A stretch of 64,000 bases of DNA from Peromyscus leucopus (GCF_004664715.2 NC_051063.1:72650518-72714517); one strand, 5' to 3'. Shown: positions 1 to 9,379, numbered from the stretch's first letter. A program made the numbers and translations. The notes: generated by a model not told the origin, from the letters alone.

Positions 1-35
1 CATGATGTCGCCAAATCAGAATCATGTGACTATCC

Positions 36-108
36 CACAGACAGAAGGGTAAACAAACTTGGATAGTCCCACAGTGGAGTATTACTGGGGAATGAAAAAT
101 AACTTCTG
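36..108 (+). repeat. old L1 3' fragment
   Basis: Resembles the stretch near the end of ancient mammalian L1 ORF2: 'aaacaaact', then 'cccacagtggagtattact', then 'gaatgaaaaataac', in the same order as the usual 'aaacaaa..tggaatattattcag..aaaaggaatga'. It is short and diverged, and no reading frame survives. Confidence 0.5.
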
Positions 109-1430
109 AACCTTTCCTATTTCTATTTCCAGAGAGATGTAAAGAAAGGAGCACCTGCTCATGGAAGAGAGTGAGAGTGAGCAAGAGAAAGGCGGGAGGG
201 AGAGACAGAGCTGACAGATTTAAAAAAAAAAAAAAAAGAGGATTCTATTAAGTCCAGGTGGGTGAGTCTATAAATTTATTAGGGTAGCTTACAGAAGCAT
301 AGGTAACTTGCTAGCTGTCATATCATAAAAAATGTCCCAATCTCAGCAGAGCTGACACACAGACAGCTACACCACTGGAGAGACCCACCCCATCCCCAAC
401 TGCTTACTCCTTGCAGAATATGGAGGAAGGATCTTGTGGAGATATCACGAGGCTCTTAAAGACCCACTAAGCCTCCTGAACCTCCCTCCTGATACCACAA
501 AGGTCCATGTGGGTGCCACAGCTACCCTGATTCCAGACAGAGATGCTCATGTCTGGCTACACTACAGACACACAACAGGAGTGAACCTCAGAACATCACA
601 GAATTAAAGACAAAGGTTATACCTTGGCTATTGAAAGTTCTAGAAAGCAGTCCCCAAATCTAACCCATAGTGACCCAAATCAGAGCAGTGGTTCTCGAGG
701 ACTGGTGTTTGGGACTCCAGTCTGTTGGGGAGGGTTTTTTGGGACAATAGGAATGTTCTATGTGTTAATGCGATGGATTGGCACATTAATGAAAAACTAC
801 CAAACTGGGTGCATGAAATGGGTGCATTTGTTGTATGTCAATTTTACCCCAGTGAAGTTAGAATTGGAGACAGAGCAACAAGAAACAGTGATTTAGAGAG
901 GAGAGACTGGAAGTGGGCACTGGGACTGTCCTGTATTTGTCCTGGTTTATACACAAGAGTAATCCGTTCATGTATTGATCTGCCTTTTGAGAGCAAACAA
1001 CAGCGGCTGAAACGCCAATGCAAAGGAAGCTCGGACCTCTGCGTTCCAGGTCTGCACTGGGTTCCGGTCCCTCCTGCAGTTCCAGATCCAATGCACATGC
1101 TCCCTCCCAGAACAGTCTTCCTGGGGAGTCAGCCCCTGCCTGGGTTATGTTTGAGGGTTCGTTATGAGCTTCTGGCCCCACCGACTTCAGAATGATTTGA
1201 ACGTGACTAGGAAAGGAAGGAAGATCAAGGCTGGGTGTTCAAGAAGTCTAGCCTTTCTCCTGCCCCACAGCTACTACTGCCTTGGGGCACAGTCACCACG
1301 GCCAAACTGCCTTTGCTTGTTTCTTTTCACCTTTTATTATGCTAGATAACATTTTGGCAGAGGTACTATGTGGAGAGATCTGGGCCTGCTCTTAGGTTCA
1401 AACAGCTGCCTCTTAACTAGGCTGCAGTGC
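109..1430. other. no gene or repeat recognised
   Basis: Contains a 16-base A-run near 221 and a 'cagtggttctc' near 684 that resembles a hAT-Charlie terminal repeat without a partner. The overlapping open frames on both strands between 624 and 1195 show no protein similarity and no codon-like pattern. Confidence 0.4.
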
Positions 1431-1442
1431 TCTCAGGATCTT

Positions 1443-1652
1443 TGTTTATTTTTTAAAAATACTTTATTTTTATTTTATGAGCATTGATGTATGTATTTTA
1501 CCTGCAAGTCTGTCTGTCTATGTGAGGGTGTCAGATCCCCTGGAACTGGAGCTATATAGACAGTTGTGAGTTGTCATGCTGGAAATTGAACCTGGGTCCT
1601 CTGGAAGAGCAGCCAAAGTTCTGAACTGCTGAGCCATCTCTACAGCTCCTGT
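1443..1652 (-). mobile_element. B3/B2-type SINE
   Basis: Read on the minus strand it starts with a tRNA-like head ('gagccatctc' antisense near 1631 is the complement of the usual 'gagatggctca'), runs through a degraded 'gggttcaattccc'-type B box and ends in an A-rich tail. It is flanked by a 12-bp direct repeat 'tctcaggatctt' at 1431-1442 and 1653-1664, which fits an L1-driven insertion. Confidence 0.8.
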
Positions 1653-1953
1653 TCTCAGGATCTTAAAGGGCCAGCGCCAAGATTGCATATGAAGCACATA
1701 TGTGTGTATACACATGTGCTCCCTGTGTGGAAATCTGTAGACTTCTGACAACCAGTTCTAGATGGGAGATGTTTAGAAGGCCACAGACAGAGGAGGCAAT
1801 GCCTGTGGCAGCAGGAAGGTGGCACATGGAAGGCACAGGCCCTGCATGGGCCAGGAACAAAAACATTAGGAGGAGAAACTAGCTGAGAAACTTGTAGGAC
1901 TAGCCTCAAAGGCTTCTCAGAAACAGAGCATATACTCAGGGTCCATCCTTTAA

Positions 1954-2145
1954 GAGTGGCTCTCAACCCGTGGGGCTCAACCCCTTTGACAGACCACTAT
2001 CTCCAAAAATATTTATATGATATCCATAACTGTAGCAACATCACAGTTATGAAGTATCAACAAAAATAAGATTATGGCTGGGGGTCACCACAGCATGAGG
2101 AACTGTATCAAAGGGTCGCAGCATTAGGAAGGTTGAGAACCACTG
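1954..2145. mobile_element. URR1-like hAT-Charlie MITE
   Basis: A non-autonomous DNA element with terminal inverted repeats: left 'agtggctctcaaccc' and right 'ggttgagaaccact'. The internal 'gggtcgcagcattaggaag' and 'gaggaactgtatcaaaggg' match the rodent URR1 consensus as I remember it. Flanking octamers 'ctttaaga' (1948-1955) and 'ctttagaa' (2146-2153) agree at 6 of 8 bases and may be the decayed 8-bp target duplication typical of hAT elements. No transposase is encoded. Confidence 0.8.
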
Positions 2146-2189
2146 CTTTAGAAGATCTCCACAGAGCTCATGCCACTCAGGGACATCTT

Positions 2190-2626
2190 ACTTGGACATT
2201 CCAAACTAGTCACTATGAACCAGAGATTAGACTGTCCCTTTTATATGGGGGGAGGGGGTCCAGCTGTCCAGGTTAACCTCACACCATACTTGGTGGTTGT
2301 AGTGGGTAGCCATTCCAGCTTGAATCTGGAAGTTCCAACCCCCATTGAGACTCTGGCAACTGTCAAGGCTGCGTGGCCAAGGGAGGCACCTGGAGATGGG
2401 AGAGCTGGATGGGCGAGGGCTCTCTCTGTGTGCTCTCTCTGTGCGCTCTCTCTGTGCCAGGACCCTGAGTGGTGGAGGTGGACTGAGCAGAGCTCCAGAG
2501 AACACCGCTGGATTGTGATACACCTTTCCCAGACCCTGCGACCTACCTATCACTTAATTTGTGAGTTATGCCATTAAATAAATATCCTTTTAACTACGTG
2601 GAGTGGCCATAATAATTTCACCAACA
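2190..2626 (+). mobile_element. LTR-like segment before a PBS-like motif
   Basis: The 3' part reads like the R-U5 end of a class II ERV LTR: an AATAAA at 2577-2582, then 'aactacgtggagtggcc', then 'ttcaccaaca' ending in CA, followed at once by a primer-binding-site-like motif. A 13-bp unit 'gctctctctgtgt' occurs three times at 2419-2457. The left edge is uncertain and no matching 3' LTR was seen downstream, so this may be a solo or truncated copy. Confidence 0.45.
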
Positions 2627-2628
2627 TC

Positions 2629-2646
2629 TGGGGCCCAACGTTCGTG
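2629..2646 (+). promoter_or_regulatory. tRNA-Lys-type primer binding site, degraded
   Basis: 'TGGGGCCCAACGTTCGTG' resembles the lysine-tRNA primer binding site TGGCGCCCAACGTGGGGC used by rodent class II ERVs (14 of 18 bases), and it sits two bases after the LTR-like CA end. The match is from memory and the last bases are degraded. Confidence 0.4.
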
Positions 2647-2715
2647 TTACGAAATCATGAAAAAGCTGTTTGCCTGTGACCTTGTGAGCCCCAGCTCAGG
2701 CCCAAGCTACACTCA

Positions 2716-2795
2716 GCCGGTTGTGGTGGCACACGCCGGTAGGATTTGCTGAAGGAGACAGAGGCAGTAGGATCCCGAGTTTGAGGGCAGCCTAG
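2716..2795 (+). pseudogene. 4.5SH RNA-like pseudogene
   Basis: Eighty bases align without a gap to the first 80 of the ~94-nt rodent 4.5SH RNA as I remember it, with about ten mismatches. The diagnostic stretch 'ggtaggatttgctgaagga' (2738-2756) is present. B1 has 'tttaatcccagcact' at that place, so this is not an ordinary B1. The left edge starts exactly at the RNA's 5' 'GCCGG'. The 3' 'ctacacattttt' is missing, so there is no pol III terminator. 4.5SH is a nuclear pol III RNA of myomorph rodents, normally encoded in a tandem array. A single mutated copy here is a dispersed relic and very unlikely to be expressed. Confidence 0.75.
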
Positions 2796-2847
2796 GAGGC
2801 TTGGGAGAAGCTTTGGCCTGGACTGAACCACAAACAGTGGTGGGACC

Positions 2848-3140
2848 ATGGAAGCAGTGGCTACTGCTCCACATTGCCAGCTCCTTCTCATCATGTTGGT
2901 GACCGCGGTGATGCTGCTACCTGGGACGAAGGGTTTACTGCTGCTGGTTCAGAGAAGAATTGCCAGGACCATCGTGTTACAAGAAAGCATCGGCAAAGGT
3001 CAGTTTGGGAAAGTTTGGCAAGATAAATGGTGGGGAGAAATTGTTGTGAAGATTTTCTGTTCTAGGGAAGAATGTTCATGGTTCCGAGAGACAGACATTT
3101 ATCAGACTGTGATTGCTCCAAACCACAGAGGAGGCACAAA
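2848..3140 (+). pseudogene. Tgfbr1-ps: TGFBR1 processed pseudogene, internally deleted
   Basis: Conceptual translation from the ATG at 2848 gives three collinear but non-adjacent parts of TGF-beta receptor type 1, a single-pass Ser/Thr kinase of the plasma membrane. Residues 1-29 match the signal peptide ('MEAVATAP' to 'LLPGT'). Residues 30-88 match the end of the GS region and the kinase N-lobe: '[16 protein letters not shown]', a glycine loop 'GKGQFGKVW', the ATP-binding lysine in 'VVKIF', and '[11 protein letters not shown]'. Residues 89-99 ('[11 protein letters not shown]') match a site beyond the catalytic loop. The extracellular and membrane segments, and the kinase stretch with the catalytic loop and DFG-type motif, are missing. 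No introns interrupt the fused parts and an A-rich run follows at 3137-3154, so this is a retrocopy. The frame stays open for about 28 codons of unrelated sequence. No working receptor can be made. Confidence 0.85.
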
Positions 3141-3154
3141 AAGAAAAAAAAAAA

Positions 3155-3484
3155 GTCTGCATGGAACCATGACCACACCTAATAGCAACTTTGAAATCTT
3201 CAAAAGGACTATGGTAAAGCCATTAAGCTGATTAACACCACGGAAAGATATGCTTTGGACTACAAACTGCTTAGGACAATTTTGAGATGGCTAGCTGAGA
3301 TGATCCAGCCTGACAGACTACTTGAACAAGGATTTGAAATAAGCCCTGCACTTTCTTATTATGCAGCGGCTGGACAAATGATACAGGACTTGACAATTAA
3401 CCTAAATTTTTTCTTTTCAAGATTCCCTAAAGATATCTTCACCCCTAGAAAGCAGAAAAGGAAAAGAGAATATAGATATGAGAT
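3155..3484 (+). other. unassigned, possibly retroelement-derived
   Basis: Follows the A-rich run after the TGFBR1 relic. An open frame of 79 codons starts at 3255 but has no similarity I recognise. It runs straight into the ~58-bp tandem units and may belong to the same interspersed element as they do. Confidence 0.3.
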
Positions 3485-3839
3485 AGATCATTGAATCTAC
3501 TCTGAGAAAAATGATAAAGAAATAATAGGATAAATAGGTAGATCGCTGAATCTACACTGAAAAGAAAAAGGGGAAGATATAAAAATGACAAAAGGTAGAC
3601 TACTAAATCTATTATGAAAAGAAAAAAGAGAGAATATGGTTATGATAAGATAAAAAGGGAGATTATGGAATCTACTTTTAAAAAGGAATTACTTGTTTTA
3701 AATAAGATAAGTAATGAAAATTTTTTGGTCTGAGTTTATCAGATGTTACTGGACTGGACATTGTTAATATATATAATGGAGTTTTTATCTGAACCTGTCA
3801 AATGTTAATGGACTAGACATCATTAATGTAATTTTTGGC
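3485..3839 (+). repeat. degenerate ~58-bp tandem units
   Basis: A 'gaatctac'-type core followed by an A/G-rich arm recurs near 3490, 3546, 3604 and 3667. It is followed by two units of ~57 bp (3725-3781 and 3782-3839) sharing 'atgttactggactggacat' versus 'atgttaatggactagacat'. The period is 56-62 bp throughout. It looks like the internal or 3' region of a rodent LTR element but I cannot name the family. Confidence 0.6.
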
Positions 3840-4079
3840 ATGTGGCTGGTTAAGCATTGGCTGGTTAAGCTTTCAGGCTTTGAAGCAGCACAATTCAGCT
3901 GGGATTCATTCTGGATGAGGACTCAGAGGCCTCCAGTCTGAGGAAACAGGACCAGCTGAGGAAGTGGTGAGGTGAGATAGCTGTGGCTTGTTCTGTATCT
4001 CTGACCTTCCAGTATTCACCCCAATAACTGGCCTTGGGTTTGATTTTATTAATAAGAACTTTTAAGATTCCTGCTACAG
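3840..4079 (-). mobile_element. ERVK-type LTR fragment
   Basis: On the minus strand the LTR starts at 4079 with 'TGTAGCAGGAATCTTAAAAG', runs through 'ccagttattggggtgaa' and ends within a doubled 'cttaaccagcc' motif near 3850. I recognise this as a common rodent class II LTR group but not its exact name. Only its 5' part is present. Confidence 0.65.
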
Positions 4080-4381
4080 GAATGGGGGGCATTGTTCTGA
4101 GGCCATAAGGGGAAGGGGACTCCTTCAAGGCCACTGGTGGATGGTCAGGCAGGCTGTTGCCTCCAGGGGAGACACTGGCCCCTGTGTATCCCTTGCCACA
4201 CTGAGGTTCCACACCCTTTTGCCAGCCTTCTCCAGCTTCTTCTGTACAGATCATATTTTTTTCTGGAACAGTTAATGCTATAGAATCATAGTAGAATCCC
4301 CTAACCTGCTCTTTTCCTAAACACACCATGCCCCAAGGTGACCAACCTCCGGCCATCTTTTCACTGAGCAGCTAAAGGGTT
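4080..4381. other. no gene or named repeat recognised
   Basis: Flank of the LTR fragment up to the B1 insertion. An antisense open frame (3895-4356) spans the LTR and this flank and has no recognisable protein similarity. Confidence 0.3.
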
Positions 4382-4397
4382 GGAAACATCCCTTCTT

Positions 4398-4557
4398 TTT
4401 TTTTTTTTTGGTTTTTCGAGACAGGGTTTCTCTGTGTAGCTTTGCGCCTTTCCTGGAGCTCACTTGGAAGCCCAGGCTGGCCTCGAACTCACAGAGATCC
4501 ACTTGGCTCTGCCTCCCGAGTGCTGGGATTAAAGGCGTGTGCCACCAACGCCCGGCT
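4398..4557 (-). mobile_element. B1 SINE, cricetid type
   Basis: Full-length antisense B1: T-rich start, 'cgagacagggtttctctgtg', the variant 'tagctttgcgcctttcctgg', then 'tgctgggattaaaggcgtg' and 'caacgcccggc'. It is bounded by a 16-bp duplication with one mismatch (4382-4397 and 4558-4573, 'ggaaacatcccttctt'). The variant is a main support for a cricetid source. Confidence 0.95.
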
Positions 4558-4707
4558 GGAAGCATCCCTTCTTATGCAGGAGGTCTCCCTGCTGCCAGGC
4601 TAAGTGCTGCAATATTTGTAAGGATGGGGTTACCAGAAGGAGTAACATGTGCAGCAGGGAAGCCTAGGGACACCAGTCATTCGAAAGTTACATTCAACAC
4701 GTTGTGT

Positions 4708-4887
4708 CCAGCCAGCCTAGCCAAATCTGCAAACCCCAGGTCCCAGTGAGAGACCCTGTCTCAAAATCTACAATGCCAATGGCTCTCGAGGAACAATGCT
4801 GGAGGTTGACTTCTTACCTCCATATGCAAGCACACTTACATGCACGTGCATGTACATCTACCTGCATGCATGCACCCACACACATGA

Positions 4888-4890
<3 letters not shown>
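4708..4890 (+). mobile_element. B4-family SINE, 3' part
   Basis: Shows the 3' half of the B4 type: 'agccagcctagccaaatc', 'agtgagagaccctgtctcaa', then 'ttacctccatatgca' running into a CA tail. The tRNA-like head is missing. Confidence 0.65.
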
Positions 4891-4934
<44 letters not shown>

Positions 4935-5039
4935 GAGAGACAGAGGGATGGAGGGAGGGGTAGAGGGAGGGACAGAGGGATGGAGGTACATGTTTGCAAT
5001 CCCATCACTCTGGAAAAAGAATATAGGAAGACCTCTGGC

Positions 5040-5072
<33 letters not shown>
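4890..5072. repeat. CA and GGGA microsatellites
   Basis: Two CA runs (4890-4930 and 5042-5072) enclose a 'gacagagggatggagg'-type purine tract (4931-4985) and about 55 bp of other sequence. The frame called across it reads only His-Thr repeats. Confidence 0.9.
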
Positions 5073-5073
<1 letters not shown>

Positions 5074-6077
5074 CCATCTGTCACTGTCCCTGGTCATGTT
5101 TCTCTTCTTATTCCCTTTGCTTTCTGCCTTTCTCTTCCTGTGTACCTTTTGGGAATGGAGATGTAGTTTAAATGCCTATCTTCATCTTGGCTGCATTAAG
5201 GGCAGCCTCCAGCCTGATCACCAAACATGGAGAGTGGCATTGAGCGCCACTCTACCGACACATCAGGAGCCCTCCTCGGTAGCTTTCTTGAGATACCTTA
5301 CCCTGTGCTCCCCATCTGAGTCCACGCCCACCAACGGTTGGGCAATGCTTCTCCTGGCTCCTCTTCCTTCTCCCTCTCCTCTGATTTCACTATGGTAGCT
5401 ACAGAAACAAGCCACTAGGCTGCTGGCTTATTTCTTCTTGTAGCTACAGGGTGACTGACCCAGCAGAGTGGTGGGTACAACTGTGAAGTCTTTGGCCTCT
5501 TCCTGGTGTAGATGAAACCTCTTGTTCTACAAGTAGACCTTTCCCAGACTGTCTGTTCCTGGAGGAAGATGTTAGAGGTCTCTGATCTCTTGCTGAGATG
5601 AAAATGGATCCCCCAAGCCTCACCTAACTCTCCCAATCCTCACCCAGATCTCCCAAGCCTCACCCTCATGGGGGACACTGCTTCTCTCAAAGAAGTGGAA
5701 ATGTTTTTCTTGGGCAGGACATACAGTAGGAAGGTGTCTGAGGGTTCAAGCTGGCCCAGGAGAAGGATCCCCTCCCCCCATGGCTCCATGCTGACCACAT
5801 TTACCATGGCTAGTTTTTCTGCTCGCTGAGTTTTCTGACAGGAGAAGAAAGAAGCCAGGAGAATTATGGAGCCGAAGCATCAGCATGTGCAGTGGTAAAA
5901 TTCCGTGTGGAAAGCTGCCCTGTGTGAAGACTGGAAAGGCCAGAGAAACAGTTCAAGGTGGGTGAAGCTCATTCATTCATTTACCCCACAAACATGTGTT
6001 GGTTAAGCTCAGGGCTAGACATTGAGGAAAAAAAAGTCAAAACAAAGAATAGTGTTCACATCAGCCTCTCTGTTGTT
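5073..6077. other. unassigned single-copy-like DNA
   Basis: No gene or named repeat seen. The one clear structure is three tandem 20-bp units at 5609-5668. Confidence 0.4.
5609..5668. repeat. three tandem 20-bp units
   Basis: Units at 5609-5628, 5629-5648 and 5649-5668 share the pattern 'tctcccaagcctcaccc'. The first 17 bases differ at only one to four positions between copies. Confidence 0.8.
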
Positions 6078-6130
6078 AAACTACTAACCTACTACTAAAC
6101 TACTGCTAACTACTGCTAAACTACTCTAAC
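6078..6130. repeat. ACTACTAA/ACTGCTAA short tandem repeat
   Basis: Alternating 'actactaa' and 'actgctaa' words with small changes. Confidence 0.8.
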
Positions 6131-6140
6131 CCAAACAAGC

Positions 6141-6478
6141 CAGGGGTGAGGAGAGGGTTTGTGTTATTTTACAACTATAGAGCATCTTTGAGGGGAGCCA
6201 AGGCAGGAGCCTGAGGCAGGAACTGAAGCAGAGACCACGAAGGAGTGCTGCTTACTGACTTGTTTCCCAGGACTTGCTTAGGCTGCTCTCTAACACAGCT
6301 CAGAGCCACCTGCCCAGAAGTGACACTGTCCCCAGTGGGCTGGGCCCCCCACATCAATCATTAATGGAGAAGATTCACCACAGGTATGCCTACGGACCAA
6401 TCTGACAGAGGCAAATCCTCATTGAGGTTTCCCTTTTCCAGGTGATTCTTTATCAAGTGAGCAAAAGCTAGCCAGCAC
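6141..6478 (+). repeat. rodent interspersed repeat A
   Basis: One of seven copies in this window of a ~400-bp rodent repeat. The intact form begins 'cttagttagggtttct' and ends 'caagttgacataaaactagccagca'-like. This copy lacks the head and shows 'gaggcaggaactgaagcag', 'ctgcttactgacttg', 'atcaatcattaatgg' and 'aaagctagccagcac'. It is common in rodents, but I do not assign a database name. Confidence 0.7.
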
Positions 6479-6847
6479 GAATAGAAAGGTTATTGAGGGC
6501 CAAACCATGAATGCTTGTGTGGTGAGAAAAGGAATTTGAATTTTTGTGCCATAAGAAGGGCAGTGTTGAAGGAATTTAAGTAAGTATGTGACTTGATTTT
6601 GAGAAGATGACATTTGGAGCCATAAAAATGAGTCTGAATGCGGCTGCTGGGGTGATGACTTTGGAGAATTAATTTCACAGAGTGATATGACGACTCTTCA
6701 GCCCCCTGGACTGAGCTCCACACTCTGAATAGATGAATGGTATTCTTCAGCCCACCACCAGAATAAATCTGTCATCATGATGCGTGGGTCAGGGGTGTGG
6801 TGAAGATGGGCTTAAGAAAAGGCAATTCTTGAACTTGGTACACTCTT

Positions 6848-6989
6848 ATTTGTTTGAGACAGGGTTTCTCTGTGTAGCCCTGGCTGTCCTAGAACTTGCT
6901 CTGCAGACCAAGCTGGCCTTGAACTCAAAGATCCACCTGCTTCTGCCTCCCTTGTGCTGAGATTAAAGGTGTGCACAAGGCCCCGAGCA
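6848..6989 (-). mobile_element. B1 SINE
   Basis: Antisense B1 with 'gagacagggtttctctgtg', 'tagccctggctgtcctaga' and 'gagattaaaggtgtgcaca'. It uses the general 'tagccctggctgtcct' segment, unlike the copy at 4398-4557, so it is an older or different subfamily. Confidence 0.9.
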
Positions 6990-6993
6990 CTAC

Positions 6994-7126
6994 AAAGAGA
7001 AAGAAAAGAAAGGAAGGAAGGAAGAGGGGGAGGAAGAAAGGAGAAACAGATAGAATAGAGAAAGGAGGATAAGAGGAAGGGAGAGAGGGAGGGAGGGAGG
7101 AAGGGAGGGAGGGAGGGAAGGAGCTT
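6994..7126. repeat. GGAA/GGGA purine tract
   Basis: About 130 bp of almost pure A/G on the plus strand, dominated by ggaa and ggga words. Confidence 0.9.
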
Positions 7127-7132
7127 CATTTA

Positions 7133-7306
7133 TGGCTCCCCTGGTAGAATGCTTGCCTTACATGCATAAAACCTTCAGTTTGTGCATCACCATTGAGAGG
7201 TGGAGGCAGGAGGATCAAGAGTTCAAAGTCATTGTTACCCACATAGGGAGTCTGAAGCCAGCCTAGTCTACAAGAGCCTCTGCCTCAAAAACAAACAAAA
7301 CAAAAC
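7133..7306 (+). mobile_element. B4-type (ID plus B1) SINE
   Basis: An ID-like tRNA head ('cccctggtagaatgcttgcc') is followed by a B1-like body ('gaggtggaggcaggaggatc', 'ccagcctagtctacaag') and an A-rich tail 'caaaaacaaacaaaac'. That order is the B4 arrangement. Confidence 0.8.
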
Positions 7307-7312
7307 TCAATG

Positions 7313-7376
7313 AAGGAAGGAAAGAAGGAAGGGAGGGGGAGGGAGGGGGAGGGAGGGAAAGAGGAAGGAAGGAAGA

Positions 7377-7445
<69 letters not shown>
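7313..7445. repeat. GGAA then GA microsatellite
   Basis: A 'gaaggaagggaggggga' purine tract leads into an uninterrupted GA run (7379-7440). It grows directly out of the A-rich tail of the B4 SINE, a usual birthplace for such tracts. Confidence 0.95.
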
Positions 7446-7446
<1 letters not shown>

Positions 7447-9370
7447 GGAGATACCTATGCAACCTATGCATGTTGAGACAAGTTCTGACACCTAACAGGA
7501 TGGGCACCATTGTCCAGGCACCAGTTGAGGAGGACACTGTGCCAGGTGACCTTCAGCTGTGACCTTCAGCTGTGATCTTTGTTGCATAAGCCTTGTTAGT
7601 CAGCAAGATAACCATTTCTGCAGTGGTGGCATTCTGGGCCAAAGCGTGTATTAGGGACACTGGTGGTGTCCCTCTGCCTCTTAACCCTTATCACCAGAAT
7701 ACCCAATACCCAAGGCTGAGGTGGCCTCCCATGACATTTGGCCATAACTCTGTGGAGATTTGATAATCTGACATTTGCATTTCCTTCTGCTGCTTCATCT
7801 TAAATTGATCAGCCAGATGAAACTCGAGAGCCAGTCTTGTTTCAATATTTAATCATTGTGCTCCGGCTGGAATGTCATTAAGCTAAAATAGGAACCTGCT
7901 TTCAAAGAGCACTTCATGCAGGACCTGTTTGCTAAAGCCGTTTGTTCTAATAGCACAAAAATAGACTGTCTGTCTGTCTGTCTCTCTTTCCTTATAACTC
8001 ACAGGTTAGCTAGAGCCCCCACCAAATATAATATGTTTATAAAACCTGACTGTCCAGTTCACTAACAAGGCTGTGGGAGGTATCCATGGTTTTTTGATCC
8101 ATGCTTCTGGCTAGTGAGGCTGGGACAGTCCAGAGTAACAGAACATGTAACTATAGCACCAGTTATGACCATCTTGAAGACAGTAGAGGACACTGGAATG
8201 AGGATGCTCCATGCATCATTTATTCAGTTCTTATCACATATATTTTGATAAGAAAACTAAGGTGTGGGTCAAGATAGCCATGGCCATGGCCCAAGGTTGG
8301 ATAATCATGGGTCACAGAAGGACCTTCCTGCTTCTATTTCAGACATGACATTGGTGGCCAGGGTGCAGTCAGGGCTGTTGAAGGTAGAGACAAGAGTGAG
8401 CCCTCAGCTGAGGGTTCAGACAGTCGAGGCTATAGAAAACATGGAGGGAAGAAGTGCTTGAGGTTTCTGAACCTGGGTTTTAAAGAGTTCAGATCTGCCA
8501 TTGGTTCCTGTTCAGGTTTTGACTGATCTTGTGGTGTCTGGTGCCTCCCTGTCTCTCTGGAGTACTGGCATCCTTCTTTCTAAATCAGAAATGACCATCC
8601 CTTTCCCTAGTAGTCACAGGCTGAGATGATCTGGTGAACTCAAGCCACCTAGCACAAGCAAGAGTAAGCTGTAGAGCTGTAAGATCCAACCCCCAGACAG
8701 TCCTCCTTCTCTTGAAGCTGGGGGAGGCATGTGACCCAGGGGTGTCTGAATGGGGGTGGGGTACTGGACTGAGTGTGTTCCATGCAAAACGCATGTACAA
8801 GTGAAGGAAGTACAGGCTTCTGGCTCCCAGAGTGACCATGTAGACAAGTCAATGCCTTGGGGTCAGAAGCAGCAAAGCTTGTCGGTGCTTAACATGACTT
8901 CCACCAGGCCAGCAGGGTCATCTTTAATGCTGTACCAGGGGCCAGTTTCTAGCACTCCCAATAACCATAAGATTCTCAACATCCCTTCAATGAACTCCAG
9001 GCAGCTTCTTTCCCCCATCTGTCATCAGCGTCTAAACTCCTTGCCTGGTTGGACACATCATCACATTATGTCAGGGCTAGAGACAGCGGGGACTCCATGT
9101 CTCCTGTCTCCAAGACCTATTAACTGGTCCCACTGTGACTTCAAAGCGGAGCTCCTTTCTCTGGTCATGAGCTAGGGTAATTCCATTTTATTCTGTTCAT
9201 TTGTTCCATACATAATAACCCGTTACCACATACCACTGGAAACAACAATGAGCAGCTATGCTCTGCTGGTGAGGACCCTTGCTCTAATCAGGGATCATAT
9301 GAATGGGCAGGATGGTGCAGACAGTGCTGAGTGCCAGAGGGATAGAAGGAGGCTAGTGTCATGCACACGC
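7446..9370. other. unassigned; conserved-looking core
   Basis: No gene or named repeat seen. 7745-7965 lacks repeat features and has developmental-enhancer-like base composition and motifs (see findings). A short CTGT run lies at 7968-7987. Open frames at 8585-9175 overlap on both strands and show no protein similarity. Confidence 0.4.
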
Positions 9371-9379
9371 TGGGTTAGG

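Noticed and set aside
684..712. hAT-Charlie end from 'cagtggttctc'
   Set aside because: No partner inverted repeat within reach and no URR1 body; a chance match is likely.
2716..2795. Ordinary B1 SINE
   Set aside because: The B1-specific 'tttaatcccagcactcggga' is replaced by the 4.5SH-specific 'ggatttgctgaagga'.
3255..3494. 79-codon frame as a second gene fragment
   Set aside because: No similarity to TGFBR1 or another protein; it runs into interspersed tandem units, so it is more likely repeat sequence.
2190..4079. One provirus with LTRs at 2190-2626 and 3840-4079
   Set aside because: The two LTR-like segments are unrelated in sequence and lie in opposite orientation.
4704..5171. His/Thr-rich and Cys/Val-rich frames over CA tracts (also 11547-11882, 21323-21682, 43799-44114, 49950-50333)
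   Set aside because: They are translations of CA/GT microsatellites.
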